Notes: generated by a model not told the origin, from the sequence alone. Shown: positions 1 through 9,211, counted from the stretch's first letter. The stretch: 64,000 nucleotides of DNA from Dictyobacter formicarum (GCF_016587435.1 NZ_BNJJ01000010.1:264675-328674); one strand, 5' to 3'. A program made the numbers and translations.

Positions 1-204
1 GCTGCAATGACTGCGCAGTTCCAGCAAGAGCCACGCACACACGTCCGGAGCACCAGCTAAGAATCCTGCTTGCACAGTTTTGTATTGACAGATCCGAGAC
101 TATTTGCTATCATCCCGCTTGTATATGAGGCGTAAAAAAGCTTTTTGCAGCAAAAAGAAAAACAACCATGACATATCCCCTTTGCAAGCAGGCCTGGCAT
201 AGCT

Positions 205-2043
205 ATGACGGACATCCATAAACACCTGCCTAAAATTGTGAAGCTGGTCCGGAGTGCGTTCATGGCCGTTCCACATGATGCAGATGCACTGGCGTGGGAG
301 GCTGCCAGGCAGGGCATGCGCGCCCAACTGCGCGAACTGCTGCCGAGCAGCTATGGTATTGGCAGTGGACCCATCAACAACTCCCAGGGACAAAGCTCGC
401 GTGTGCCAGACATCGTCATTTACGACCAAACGCGGGCCACGTCTGAACCATCAGCCGCAGGTAGCTACAGCCTCAAAAGTGTGCTGGCCATACTACAATT
501 CAGCATGGAGCTCAACCTCACCGGGCCGGATTCGGCCATGGAAGTTATCCGGAGCGTCAAACACTTACAACCTTATCGCGTCATTCCTATAGTCAAGAAA
601 GAAGTAGCAGACCTGAGTACGCGGACTGAGCGCATTCCGAAGCAGGCCTTTCCGGTTGGAATCGTGCTGGCGCGGGGCTCTCTACCAGAACTGGAGCACG
701 AGGAGCGTTGTCGTCATCTCGCGGAATTCATCTCGCAGTATGAGTTGGGGGAGCGACCCGATTATATATACCTGCTGGACTGGGGCGTATACTATCGCAA
801 TCCCGCCCTGGATGGACGTGGCCTGAAAGGCTATGAACTGAGCATATGCCGGGAGCCGGATCATCAGAACGCTGAAAGTTGTTATGTATGCAAGGAGCGC
901 TTCTTCCGCCAGCACTTCTACTATCCGCATATGTGTCCCCGCTGCGGCGATTTGAACTATGTGAAGCGGCGGCAAACGGCCGACCTGCGTGGTTATGTGG
1001 CACTGATTACTGGTGGGCGCCTGCGTATCGGACAGGCCGCGGTCCTCAAACTGTTGAGGGCCGGAGCCACTGTGATCGTCACGACGCGTTTCCCTCACGA
1101 CGCCGCCCGGCGCTATGCCAGCCAGCCCGACTTCGCCGACTGGTGTGAACGCCTGGAAATCTACGGCCTCGATCTGCGCCAGCTCTCGGGCATCCAACGC
1201 TGCACAGCCTATATTCAGCAGCAATATGGACGGCTTGATATCCTGATCAACAACGCCGCCCAGACCGTGCGGCGTCCACCAGCTTTTTACGCTCACCTGC
1301 TGGAATTTGAATTACTGGCACCCGACGAGCTCCCGGCAATCCTCCAACCATTGCTAAAGAGCGAACAGGTTTCCATGCTGCCGCCGGTCCGCGAACGTGA
1401 GCAGTGGTCAGCCGATCAACAACATATCTCCATACCATCATTGAGCGCAGAGCGATCCGCCGCCCTCTCGCAGATACCGCTGATCGCAGGCGATGAACTC
1501 AGCAATTCAGAGCATTTTCCGCCCGCCACCTATGACCAGGATGGACAGCAACTCGACCTGCGCACAGAGAACAGCTGGACCATGCGCTTACAGGACCTCT
1601 CTATTCCAGAAATTGTTGAAGTGCAACTGGTCAATTCCATCGCCCCCACAGTCCTGATTCAGCAACTGACGCCCCTGCTGCGCCGCACGCAGGACGTCAA
1701 ACAGCGCCCGACCCATATCATCAACGTATCAGCGATTGAAGGGCAATTCGCGGGCCACAAAACGGGCGCGCATCCACATACAAATATGGCGAAAGCCGCA
1801 TTAAATATGTTAACCTTAACCATGGCAACGGATTTAGCCGCCGAAGGGGTTGCCATCAACAGTGTCGACCCCGGCTGGATCTCACAACAGGTTCCCTACG
1901 GGCAACGCATCGCAGAGGACAAGTTGCCTCTAGATGAGGTTGACGCGGCCGCCCGTATCTGCGACCTGATCTTTGGAACCGCGCAGGGCGGCCAGATTAC
2001 AGCCGGGAAATTCTGGAAAGATTACCTGGTTGCGCCCTGGTAG
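205..2043 (+). CDS. DUF6602-like / zinc-ribbon / SDR fusion protein
   Basis: The 612-residue protein has three parts. Residues 1-215 resemble the DUF6602 family (LRELLPSSYGIGSG, then SSRVPDIVIYD). Residues 226-247 hold two CxxC pairs (C226/C229, C244/C247), a zinc ribbon. Residues 262-612 form a short-chain dehydrogenase Rossmann domain with TGGRLRIG (269-276), NNAA (349-352) and SAIEG with a candidate catalytic Ser509. About 120 residues are inserted between NNAA and the active-site strand. The usual YxxxK is T526-N-M-A-K530, so the catalytic tyrosine is replaced. Cofactor binding is plausible, but normal oxidoreductase chemistry is doubtful. The start lacks a strong ribosome site. The DsrE gene follows 144 bases later and may be co-transcribed. 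Domain names are from memory of the families; substrate unknown. Confidence 0.8.
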   Translation: MTDIHKHLPKIVKLVRSAFMAVPHDADALAWEAARQGMRAQLRELLPSSYGIGSGPINNSQGQSSRVPDIVIYDQTRATSEPSAAGSYSLKSVLAILQFSMELNLTGPDSAMEVIRSVKHLQPYRVIPIVKKEVADLSTRTERIPKQAFPVGIVLARGSLPELEHEERCRHLAEFISQYELGERPDYIYLLDWGVYYRNPALDGRGLKGYELSICREPDHQNAESCYVCKERFFRQHFYYPHMCPRCGDLNYVKRRQTADLRGYVALITGGRLRIGQAAVLKLLRAGATVIVTTRFPHDAARRYASQPDFADWCERLEIYGLDLRQLSGIQRCTAYIQQQYGRLDILINNAAQTVRRPPAFYAHLLEFELLAPDELPAILQPLLKSEQVSMLPPVREREQWSADQQHISIPSLSAERSAALSQIPLIAGDELSNSEHFPPATYDQDGQQLDLRTENSWTMRLQDLSIPEIVEVQLVNSIAPTVLIQQLTPLLRRTQDVKQRPTHIINVSAIEGQFAGHKTGAHPHTNMAKAALNMLTLTMATDLAAEGVAINSVDPGWISQQVPYGQRIAEDKLPLDEVDAAARICDLIFGTAQGGQITAGKFWKDYLVAPW

Positions 2044-2187
2044 ATATCTATAAAGGAAGGCTGCTGGCTGTTTCATTGTAGGGCTGCACTGTTGTATAGT
2101 TGCTAGATAGACCGGTATGGTGGACAACCATAAGGCGTTTGTCTCGACAAACTATAATCCCTGTTGCCTCAACAAGAAAGGACCACA

Positions 2188-2556
2188 ATGAAAGTTGCCT
2201 ATATCTTTAGCACATCCGGACACACTGTCAGCTATAAACTAGGAAAAATGATCCTGCCCCAACTCGAAGAGCGGCGCCATGGGGCTGAAGTAGTTGGCAT
2301 GTTCTTCTTCGACGATAACACATTTGCGCTACGCAAAGGCGATCCGCTTGGTGAGCGTCTGAGCGCCGTCGCCCGTGAGCGCGGTATCTTGCTCATGCTC
2401 TGCGACCAATGTGCCAGCGAGCGCAACCTGGCCGTCAAAAACGAGCAAGGCACCTATGATCCCGTCGGAACCGTTGAAGGTGTTCGCGTTGGCTGCTTCC
2501 CCGATCTCTATGCCGCCCTGGAAGGCAATCCGCCCGACCAGGTGATTACGCTCTAG
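2188..2556 (+). CDS. DsrE-family protein
   Basis: 122-residue cytoplasmic protein starting MKVAYIFSTSGHTVSYKLGKM. The alpha/beta pattern with a C-terminal 'GVRVGCFPDLYAAL' segment fits the DsrE/DsrF-like fold used in sulfur relay and related small proteins. Cysteines sit in LMLCDQCASE and VGCFPDL. I chose the ATG at 2188 because AAGAAAGGA lies just upstream at 2174-2181; an in-frame TTG at 2164 has no such site. It follows the SDR fusion gene in the same direction. The exact role is unknown; DsrE-fold assignment is moderately sure. Confidence 0.7.
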   Translation: MKVAYIFSTSGHTVSYKLGKMILPQLEERRHGAEVVGMFFFDDNTFALRKGDPLGERLSAVARERGILLMLCDQCASERNLAVKNEQGTYDPVGTVEGVRVGCFPDLYAALEGNPPDQVITL

Positions 2557-2596
2557 AGCGCTTATACAATAGATTCTGCCAGCCCAGGTATAGGTT

Positions 2597-2735
2597 TTTC
2601 AGGGGCTACGCCCCTGAGGCCCCTTGATGCCGCCCTGCGGGCGGCACGAGGAGAGGAGGAGTTGGGGGCACAGCCCCCAAACCCCCAGTCAAGGGGCTGA
2701 CCGCCCCTTGCATCCCCGCTTGCCTGGCGCGAATC
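2597..2735. repeat. GC-rich intergenic repeat, family B
   Basis: Non-coding GC-rich block with short inverted pairs (caggggctacgcccctg; ccgccctgcgggcgg) and the phrase caaggggctgaccgcccctt. A very similar phrase, aggggctggccgcccctcct, occurs at 17536-17572 in another intergenic space, so this is a dispersed repeat. No ORF with a ribosome site is seen. Confidence 0.6.
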
Positions 2736-2777
2736 CAAAAAACCTATACCTGTAGGGTGCGGACGCCCCCACTCTTC

Positions 2778-2849
2778 TATTTAATTGTGGAACATGAAAA
2801 ATGTGTATATACACATTTTTCATGTTCCACAATTAAATAATTTTTTTTT
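2778..2849. terminator. 62-bp perfect palindrome followed by a T run
   Basis: Positions 2778-2839 form a perfect inverted repeat with 31-bp arms and no unpaired loop (centre gtgtatatacac). It is followed by nine T at 2841-2849. It would act as an intrinsic terminator for the DsrE transcript. The length and perfection are far beyond what a terminator needs. Confidence 0.75.
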
Positions 2850-2913
2850 GAGCACCGAAGGTGCGAAGCGTCAGGGGCCGAAGGCGCAAACCGCATGATT
2901 TTCATGCACGCTC

Positions 2914-4509
2914 TTAAGAGAGGTTCTCGCTACAGAGCGGTAGTGTGAAGCAAAAGGTAGAGCCGACCCCTTCTTCAGACTCAAACCAGATATGCCCGCC
3001 ATGGCATTCGATTAATTCTCGGCTCAGATAGAGGCCCAGGCCGGTTCCGCCGATATGCATCGCTTTAACATTATCGGCGCGCTCAAAGCGTCCAAAAATA
3101 CGTGATTGCTGATTGGCAGGAATGCCCAATCCACCATCTTTGACCTGGAGCAAGGCCTCATTTGTCCTGGTTTCCTCTTTAATGGTTATGTCAATAGGAC
3201 CACCCTGTGGACTATACTTGATGGCGTTAGATAGTAGATTCGCCAGCACCTGTTCAATGCGGTCGGCATCGATGAAGACACATAATTTGTCTACAGAAGT
3301 ATGCAAGTTAATCTGATGAATTGGTGTGGTTAGTTGTAGCCGATCAATAACCTGCGTGACCAGCACAAGTAGATCAGTTGGCTTTTGCTTGACCTGGAGA
3401 TGACCCACCTGCAAGCGTGTTGCATCCACCATGTCTTCCGTGATTTTGCTCAATTGACGAGTTGCCTGCCGCATATCCTGCACAATTTTTTCCTGTCGCA
3501 CATCTAAAGGTTGTCCATGCCCGCGTGCTGAGCGCGCCAGCAGCATATCCGCGCCCATAGCCAGCACTGTTACCGGGGTACGCAGTTCGTGCGTTGCCAG
3601 ATTGATAAATTCCTCTTTGAGTGCTTCCGTCTTTTTAAGGATGGTTACATCCTGATGCACAACGAGCACTAATCGCTCATCTGGATCAATACCGGTGAAA
3701 AGATCATGAGAAAAACGGTAGGGGGCATCGTCTCTTTTAAGAGGTATCGCGCCTACCAGGATGGGAAGGACCGAACCATCAGGCCGCCGTACCACTTCCT
3801 GGAACTGGTAAATATTCGCTCCGGTCATAATAGCCTGGTAGGTGGCTAACTGCTGGAATGAGAGCTCCTGACCATTAGCGCCCAGCAGTTTAATATTATT
3901 GTCCTCCATAAATTCTTTCAAGGGCTGGCCGGGTTTCACTTCGGCGCCCCAGACACTGGTGGTAGCCCGATTAAATAGCACGAATCTAGCCTCCAGCCCC
4001 CGGACAAGATAAATACCCACGGGTAGCTCATCAATAATCAACTGCAAAAAATCTAGCTTCGCCTTCTGCTCAGCCTGGAGCTTTCGCTCAATGACCTCCA
4101 GGCGACGACGTTCTGTCACATCGCGGTTTATTTCCAGGATTGCCATCGGTTTGGAGCGTGCATCACGTTCAAGAATCTGTCGACTCTCAACAATAACCTG
4201 CTCTCCCTCACGGTTGGTATGGACAAGGTCACCTTCCCAATAGCCCTTTGTCTCCAATATATTTTGGACATCATCTTCCGAGACCGGAAAACGCGTCTGG
4301 AGTAAGGTATGGGTTATCTGCCCCATGGCCTCCCGCGCCGTCCACCCATAGAGATGCTCAGCTCCCTGGTTCCAGAGCACAATATTACTCTCAGGATCCC
4401 GTACAATGATGGCATCATGGGCCAATTCAAGCAAACGTCCTTGCAAGTCGAGTTGATTTTTGCGTGACAGCAGATATGACTTATGCTTTTTCAACGTACC
4501 GTAGTGCAT
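2914..4509 (-). CDS. PAS-PAS sensor histidine kinase, orphan, soluble
   Basis: About 531 residues from the ATG at 4509 (a GGGGGGAG stretch sits just upstream; an earlier in-frame GTG at 4545 has no ribosome site). Two PAS/PAC domains (about 25-130 and 150-290) precede a HisKA domain with phospho-acceptor His307 in NLATHELRTP. An HATPase domain follows, with NLLSNAIKYSP (N box), DGGLGIP (G1) and GGTGLGLYLSR (G2). There are no membrane segments, so it senses an intracellular signal through PAS. No response regulator is adjacent; the partner must be elsewhere. Classification is secure, signal unknown. Confidence 0.92.
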   Translation of the reverse strand: MHYGTLKKHKSYLLSRKNQLDLQGRLLELAHDAIIVRDPESNIVLWNQGAEHLYGWTAREAMGQITHTLLQTRFPVSEDDVQNILETKGYWEGDLVHTNREGEQVIVESRQILERDARSKPMAILEINRDVTERRRLEVIERKLQAEQKAKLDFLQLIIDELPVGIYLVRGLEARFVLFNRATTSVWGAEVKPGQPLKEFMEDNNIKLLGANGQELSFQQLATYQAIMTGANIYQFQEVVRRPDGSVLPILVGAIPLKRDDAPYRFSHDLFTGIDPDERLVLVVHQDVTILKKTEALKEEFINLATHELRTPVTVLAMGADMLLARSARGHGQPLDVRQEKIVQDMRQATRQLSKITEDMVDATRLQVGHLQVKQKPTDLLVLVTQVIDRLQLTTPIHQINLHTSVDKLCVFIDADRIEQVLANLLSNAIKYSPQGGPIDITIKEETRTNEALLQVKDGGLGIPANQQSRIFGRFERADNVKAMHIGGTGLGLYLSRELIECHGGHIWFESEEGVGSTFCFTLPLCSENLS

Positions 4510-4758
4510 GCTCCCCCCGTATTTGAAGAGCTTAGAGGCTCGCACTTGCTAGCTGGATAAAAAAAACAGGGACGTTCCTACCTATCATATGACAAGCGTA
4601 CAGTAATTTCCAGGTAGCTTGGAAAAGTTGTTGCCCTTAAAGTGTCTCCACAGAAGTTGAGCTTTCAACCCATCAGGCAGGCACCTCATCCACTTTACAA
4701 AAAGCGAGCGAGAAAGCCCCTGTTTTCAAACGGGAGATGAATCGCCGTTCCTTAAAGC

Positions 4759-5467
4759 TCACTGGAGAGAGTTTACAGATCGATAATGAAGTCGAACCAC
4801 GCCGGAACTCAAATTCTGCACGTCTACCAGTTGCAGCTTTATTCTCTCCTTCATGCCTTTAAATAAAGGTATTCCACTCCCTAACACCACAGGAGACAAG
4901 TAAAGCAGATAGTCATCAATCAAACCAGCCCTTGCCAGAACTGAGGCGATCTCGCTACTCCCAAATATGACCATATCTCTTCCTGGCTCTTGTTTCAATT
5001 TGGCGATCTCTTCCTCGAGATTTCCTTTCACCACTGTGACATTCTTCCACTCCCCCCACTCGGCCTTCTCCAGCGTCCTTGAAAACACCACTTTGGGCAA
5101 CGTATTCATCTTCTCAGCGATGAGCGGATCATCCGTAGCAGCAGCCTGGGTGGGCCAGTGCTTCGCCATCAGCTCATAGGTGAGGCGACCAAACACAAGC
5201 GTGTCTACGGAACGGAAAAAATTGAGCGTACGCTCATTAAAATCTTCATCCACGGCATGCTGTAAAAAGCATTTGGAAACGCCGCTCACTCGCGGCTAGC
5301 TCCGCCGCCAGAGTTCATCACTGGGAGCGAATCTTTTCTCAGAAACAGTGGTGGCTGTTCAGGCGGCTTCGCTCATCCAAATGAATGGCATGCCAGTCGA
5401 TCTCTCCATCAGGCCCTGCGAAAAAACCATCAAGGGTGATCATCTCTGACACGATGACTTTTCTCAT
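4759..5467 (-). pseudogene. dihydrofolate reductase-like (RibD C-terminal) gene, disrupted by insertion
   Basis: The first part reads from ATG 5467 (AAGGAG nearby) as MRKVIVSEMITLDGFFAGPD then GEIDWHA. The remainder, in another frame from about 5253 down to 4759, reads AVDEDFNERTLNFF onward through FGRLTYELMAKHWP and ends with LHYRSV. Removing 133 bp (5254-5386) joins the pieces exactly as DWHA-VDEDFNE in one frame, which matches the usual start of these small (about 185-residue) reductase-like proteins. The gene is therefore broken by a recent clean insertion. The downstream piece could still be translated, but would lack the N-terminal strand and cofactor loop. Confidence 0.85.
5254..5393. 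mobile_element. 126-bp insertion with 7-bp direct repeats
   Basis: GGCATGC occurs at 5254-5260 and 5387-5393, flanking 126 bp that are absent from the reconstructed reductase gene. Near its ends the insert carries the inverted pair CATTTGGA/TCCAAATG. It encodes nothing. This is the form of a small non-autonomous element (MITE-like) with a target duplication; the family is unknown. Confidence 0.65.
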
Positions 5468-5662
5468 GCTGTCTTTCTCCTTCTGGGGAACAACATCTGC
5501 TTGCCTGTTGCAAGCAAATATACTCTACCACCTTGCAAAGAAAAAAACTTCTTCGATCTTGCTTTCCTCCGGCATATAGTCAGCATTCCATTCCCAGAAA
5601 ACGTCGCGGATGACGTCGATTTTTTTACTCACTTTGCACTGACCATATACGTCAAGCATCAC

Positions 5663-7492
5663 GGCTCTCCCGCGAAGTTGATGATTCGGAATCATCCCCT
5701 CCTTGAGAGGCTTCACTAAGCGTGCTTGAGTACTCGCTTGCGCAGGATCTGGAAGCTAGCACGACCATAGGATTGTCGTTTAAGCAACTTGAGCCTCTGC
5801 ACGTGACCTTCTACTTGCCCATTGCTCCATTCGAGTGTGAGGCCAGCTTTGACAGCATCATAATCTTTCTGGAGACCTCGCGCGAAGTTTTTCAGCTCGG
5901 TTACTTCCTGCTCCTCGACTTGGGCAAGCCAAGCATCTAATCGTGCTCCTTGACGCTCCCGAAGCATAGCGGCAAAATCTTGCAGGAGAGTGAACGTCTG
6001 GGCAATGAGCGGATCGGCTTCACACAGGCGTGTCAGATAGGCATTTTGCCAATCCAGTCGTTGTTCTTCGGTAAAGGTCATCCATCTCGACACTTGGAGC
6101 GCTGTCGGTGGACGTCGCACCTGCGTATCTTTTTTCGTCGCAATAGTTTCTGGAGTTGGCTCAACGCGCTTGAACCCCCTCGGCTTCCCTTTCGTCGTGC
6201 GCAATTTCTTGATGAAACGGGTCACATTGGACATCGAAGCTGTGTATCCACGCTCCTGAAGTTCCCGAAAGAGCTCGGAGGCATTCCGGCATCCCTCGTT
6301 CCAGCGTTCGAGCAGGTAGGGCTTGAACGGTTCGAGCAGGTGGATACGGGTGCGACGCGGACATCTTCGCTCCGGTGGCTGATCCATATGGATGTAGCGC
6401 GAGACTGTCTGGCGGCTGGTTCCAACTTCATGCGCGATGATCCCCTGATCCACTTTCTTCGCATGCAGTTCATGAATTTTCCGATATCTTTCCACCTTTT
6501 CCTGATGACGTTGCAGGCTCACTTCTTCGAGCCGTTTGGTATTGCCCATAGGACTCTCCTGCAAGGGGGAAGACTTCCTCGTCGATGCTGTCAGTTCCAA
6601 CATGGTGTCTTTGAGCAGAGATTTCTTGCTGATAAAAAAACCTTCCAAGGCCTCCCCTACATTCTTTAAGATATGCCACCGATCTGCTACCTGTTGAGCA
6701 TCAGGTGCTCCCAAAGAGGCTCCTTCCGCATACGTACCGCCACGATCACGGCTGATGATCTCGACCCCCACATGTTCTTGCAACCATGTAGCGAGCGTAC
6801 TGGCTTCACGGTCAGGCAAGAGTTCAATCGGAATGTGCTTTTCCAGATCGATGAGGATCGTACCGAACTTGCGGCCCCGGCGGAAACTCCAGTCGTCGAC
6901 GCCAAGGACGCGAGGTGTTGCATGGGAGATCTCCGGCGCTGCCTGAATGAGCCGAAGCAGTGTATCTGGACTTGTGACAAGACCCATACCTGCTATGACG
7001 CGTTTCCCCGCTTCCCCACCGATGGCAAAACCGATGAGCGTGAAGACATCTGCCAGCCGCGTGGTTCGATGAGCATAGGGAGCAACCACGCTGGGAAGTC
7101 GCTCAGTGAAAATTTGGCGCGGGCAAGCAAGATTGAGGCAGAAGAAACGACGCGTATGGATTTCCAGCCGGACCTCCCAACCCATCCAGGGGAGATCGGC
7201 TACGGTGCGTACATAACGAGAATGCACATGACCCGAAAGGCTCTGGCAGACTGGACAGCGCGCTTGAGAGGCGGTGGTTGTCACCACCACCGTAATCATT
7301 TTGGGAGAAGTTTTCAAATGGGTGAGGTGTAAACATGTCGGGTCGGGCAATAGGGGAGAATGAACTTCGCTTCCCATCAGAAACTCCTCTCTTTTCCTAA
7401 CTATCCATCATCATCTATGAAGAATGTAATTGGAAGCTGGTTCTGCACGCAAGCAAGCGAGCTATATTATTCATCAACTTCGCGGGAGAGCC
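5663..7492. mobile_element. Complete ISL3-family insertion sequence
   Basis: Perfect 22-bp terminal inverted repeats begin GGCTCTCCCGCGAAGTTG (5663-5684 and complement at 7471-7492). An 8-bp target duplication, AGCATCAC, flanks the element (5655-5662 and 7493-7500). Inverted repeats starting GG-CTC and 8-bp duplications are characteristic of ISL3. The 1830-bp element carries one intact transposase. It landed about 25 bp upstream of the -35 box of the TetR gene. Intact ends and duplication suggest a recent insertion. Confidence 0.95.
5716..7377 (-). CDS. ISL3-family transposase
   Basis: 553 residues from ATG 7377 (AGAGGAG eight bases upstream). The N-terminal zinc-binding part has C41-P-V-C44 and C80/C85. 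The DDE nuclease region has VLGVDDWSFRRG (D161/D162) and SRDRGG (D211), with the final acidic residue in SNGQVEGHVQRLK near the C-terminus. An HTH segment (about 310-335, IIAHEVGTSRQTVSRYI) sits between the second and third catalytic parts. Length and order fit the longer ISL3 enzymes. It moves the element bounded at 5663 and 7492. Confidence 0.95.
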   Translation of the reverse strand: MGSEVHSPLLPDPTCLHLTHLKTSPKMITVVVTTTASQARCPVCQSLSGHVHSRYVRTVADLPWMGWEVRLEIHTRRFFCLNLACPRQIFTERLPSVVAPYAHRTTRLADVFTLIGFAIGGEAGKRVIAGMGLVTSPDTLLRLIQAAPEISHATPRVLGVDDWSFRRGRKFGTILIDLEKHIPIELLPDREASTLATWLQEHVGVEIISRDRGGTYAEGASLGAPDAQQVADRWHILKNVGEALEGFFISKKSLLKDTMLELTASTRKSSPLQESPMGNTKRLEEVSLQRHQEKVERYRKIHELHAKKVDQGIIAHEVGTSRQTVSRYIHMDQPPERRCPRRTRIHLLEPFKPYLLERWNEGCRNASELFRELQERGYTASMSNVTRFIKKLRTTKGKPRGFKRVEPTPETIATKKDTQVRRPPTALQVSRWMTFTEEQRLDWQNAYLTRLCEADPLIAQTFTLLQDFAAMLRERQGARLDAWLAQVEEQEVTELKNFARGLQKDYDAVKAGLTLEWSNGQVEGHVQRLKLLKRQSYGRASFQILRKRVLKHA

Positions 7493-7524
7493 AGCATCAC
7501 GTGGCGAGGTATCGTGTGCAGCAC

Positions 7525-7591
7525 TTGACGACATACAATAATGATGTTACATTTTATTTATGACTGACTAAGTCAGTCATAAATAAAATGT
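7525..7591 (+). promoter_or_regulatory. Promoter and operator of the TetR gene
   Basis: TTGACG (7525-7530), a 17-base spacer and TACATT (7548-7553) form a sigma70-like promoter. A perfect inverted repeat with 20-bp arms (7549-7568 and 7572-7591, loop TAA; core ATGACTGACTAAGTCAGTCA) overlaps the -10 box and start region. Such a palindrome just upstream of a TetR gene is the expected autorepression site. An ideal ribosome site AAGGAGGTGAT follows at 7595-7605. Confidence 0.8.
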
Positions 7592-7609
7592 GCAAAAGGA
7601 GGTGATGCG

Positions 7610-8203
7610 ATGCCGAGGACGAAAGAAGCCAGTCAGCGTATACGGGAGGAGCAGCGCACAAAGATTTTGCAGGCGGCCAGGAAAGTTTTTGCGCGCAAGG
7701 GACTGGCGGCGACAGTGGATGATGTGGCGGTTGAAGCCTCAGTCAGCCATGGGCTGGCCTATCGCTATTTTGCCAGCAAGGAGGAGCTTATTTACGCCCT
7801 CGTGAAGCAAGATATTCCTGAGCCTTCCGCGGGTCTGCAAAACGTGCAAGATATGCCGGGAACACCGGGAGAGCGCCTGAATTTTCTGTTGTCAGAGTTC
7901 GTGAAAAGCAGGCAGCATCCAGAGATCTACTTGCTCCTGGGGCAGGTACTCAGCTCTGATATGGCACCGCCAGGTTTACGCGAACTGATCCATCAACGTG
8001 GACTGGCGCTGCAAGGCGTGCTGAGGCAACTCATCATTGACGGTCAGGCCACTGGAGAAGTAGCAGCCGGGGATCCAGATCAACTGGTACGAGCCATCTT
8101 TGCCTGCCTGGATGGCTTGATTCGCTGGGCCGTCTATTATCCTGATCAATATAGCGATCATTTTCCGGATGCCAGCATTTTTTTGCGTATGCTTAAACCA
8201 TAG
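7610..8203 (+). CDS. TetR/AcrR-family transcriptional regulator
   Basis: 197 residues. The N-terminal HTH domain reads TKILQAARKVFARKGLAATV then SHGLAYRYFASKEELIYAL, typical of TetR. The ligand-binding C-terminal part is not informative on the inducer. ATG 7610 follows AAGGAGGTGATGCG. The gene is preceded by its likely operator (palindrome 7549-7591) and followed after 78 bases by an alpha/beta hydrolase that it probably controls. Confidence 0.92.
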   Translation: MPRTKEASQRIREEQRTKILQAARKVFARKGLAATVDDVAVEASVSHGLAYRYFASKEELIYALVKQDIPEPSAGLQNVQDMPGTPGERLNFLLSEFVKSRQHPEIYLLLGQVLSSDMAPPGLRELIHQRGLALQGVLRQLIIDGQATGEVAAGDPDQLVRAIFACLDGLIRWAVYYPDQYSDHFPDASIFLRMLKP

Positions 8204-8281
8204 TGCGTCTCAAGTTAAAGCGGGAATTGTCTCTGGAATGAGTTTGAGAATTATGTTCTCCAGACAGCAAGGAGCAAATGA

Positions 8282-9103
8282 ATGAATCTGCCAAAGAGCG
8301 ATACATTGCCTGTACCCGGAGCGACCCTCTACTATGAAGTACGTGGAGCGGGTCCCCTACTTTTGATGATTGCCGGTGGTGGTGGTGGTAGCAGCTTTAA
8401 CGGTATTGCTAGCATATTGGCTAGCCAGTATACCGTGGTGACCTACGACCGCCGCGGCGCGGGGCGCAGTACACTTGATGATGTGAGCGCAGATATACCT
8501 TTGGAAACGCAGGGTGACGATGCTCATCATCTATTGGCTGCCCTGACGAATGAACCAGCATACGTATTCGGCAGCAGTGCCGGCGCTCTAATTGGACTGG
8601 ACCTGGTTGCCCGCTATCCTGAGCAGGTGCGCACACTGATTTCGCATGAACCACCAGCGCACTATCTGTTACCTGACGATGAGCAACAATCTCCAGAGAA
8701 ACCGCTTGAACTGAGGAACCGCGAGGGGGCATCTGCGGCCCTGATGAAATATATGGCCCAGTCGGGCGTCCGATATGATGATCTGGAGCCGGGTGTTGAA
8801 CTGCCTCCTTTGAATAGAGAAGTGAGTGATGCGCATGCCGAAGCGTTTTTCGCCCACACATTCCTGGCTGTGCGCCGCTACCGGCTAAATGTTCCTGCTC
8901 TGCTGGCCGCGCCTACACGTATTGTACTGGCTGGCGCCGAGGCCGGCCACGAGTTTGTTGCATATCGCTGCGCGGTAGCGGTAGCAGAACAACTCGGTAC
9001 CACGGTCGTAGATTTTCCCAGTCACCATGCCGGCTACATCAGCCATCCCAAAGCTTTTGCTCAAAAGTTGAGTGAAGTTCTTCAGGATGAGCCCGCAGAT
9101 TGA
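8282..9103 (+). CDS. Alpha/beta-fold hydrolase
   Basis: 273 residues with the alpha/beta-hydrolase landmarks: an oxyanion-loop glycine cluster (IAGGGGGSS), TYDRRGAGRS, the nucleophile elbow GSSAG, and a C-terminal catalytic His in PSHHAGY. No signal peptide, so cytoplasmic. Substrate unknown. It lies 78 bases downstream of the TetR gene in the same direction, suggesting a repressor-detoxifying-enzyme operon. Confidence 0.88.
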   Translation: MNLPKSDTLPVPGATLYYEVRGAGPLLLMIAGGGGGSSFNGIASILASQYTVVTYDRRGAGRSTLDDVSADIPLETQGDDAHHLLAALTNEPAYVFGSSAGALIGLDLVARYPEQVRTLISHEPPAHYLLPDDEQQSPEKPLELRNREGASAALMKYMAQSGVRYDDLEPGVELPPLNREVSDAHAEAFFAHTFLAVRRYRLNVPALLAAPTRIVLAGAEAGHEFVAYRCAVAVAEQLGTTVVDFPSHHAGYISHPKAFAQKLSEVLQDEPAD

Positions 9104-9187
9104 ATACAACACCTGCCATGGGTATCATTCATTTTTTGCAAAGGGAAACGCGACACCTGGCTTGCTGCGAAGCGGCCCTGTGCCCGG

Positions 9188-9211
9188 GCGCGTGTGGTGC
9201 ACCACACGCGC
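9188..9211. repeat. 24-bp perfect palindrome
   Basis: GCGCGTGTGGTG followed by its exact reverse complement with no loop. It lies 85 bases after the hydrolase stop. There is no T run, so it is not a typical terminator; it may be an operator or part of the repeat-rich block that fills 9104-9573. Confidence 0.5.

Noticed and set aside
5525..5662. 45-residue ORF (MLDVYGQCKV...) left of the IS
   Set aside because: Its ATG lies in the target duplication, has no ribosome site and no recognisable family; probably a chance frame or a scrap of a lost gene.
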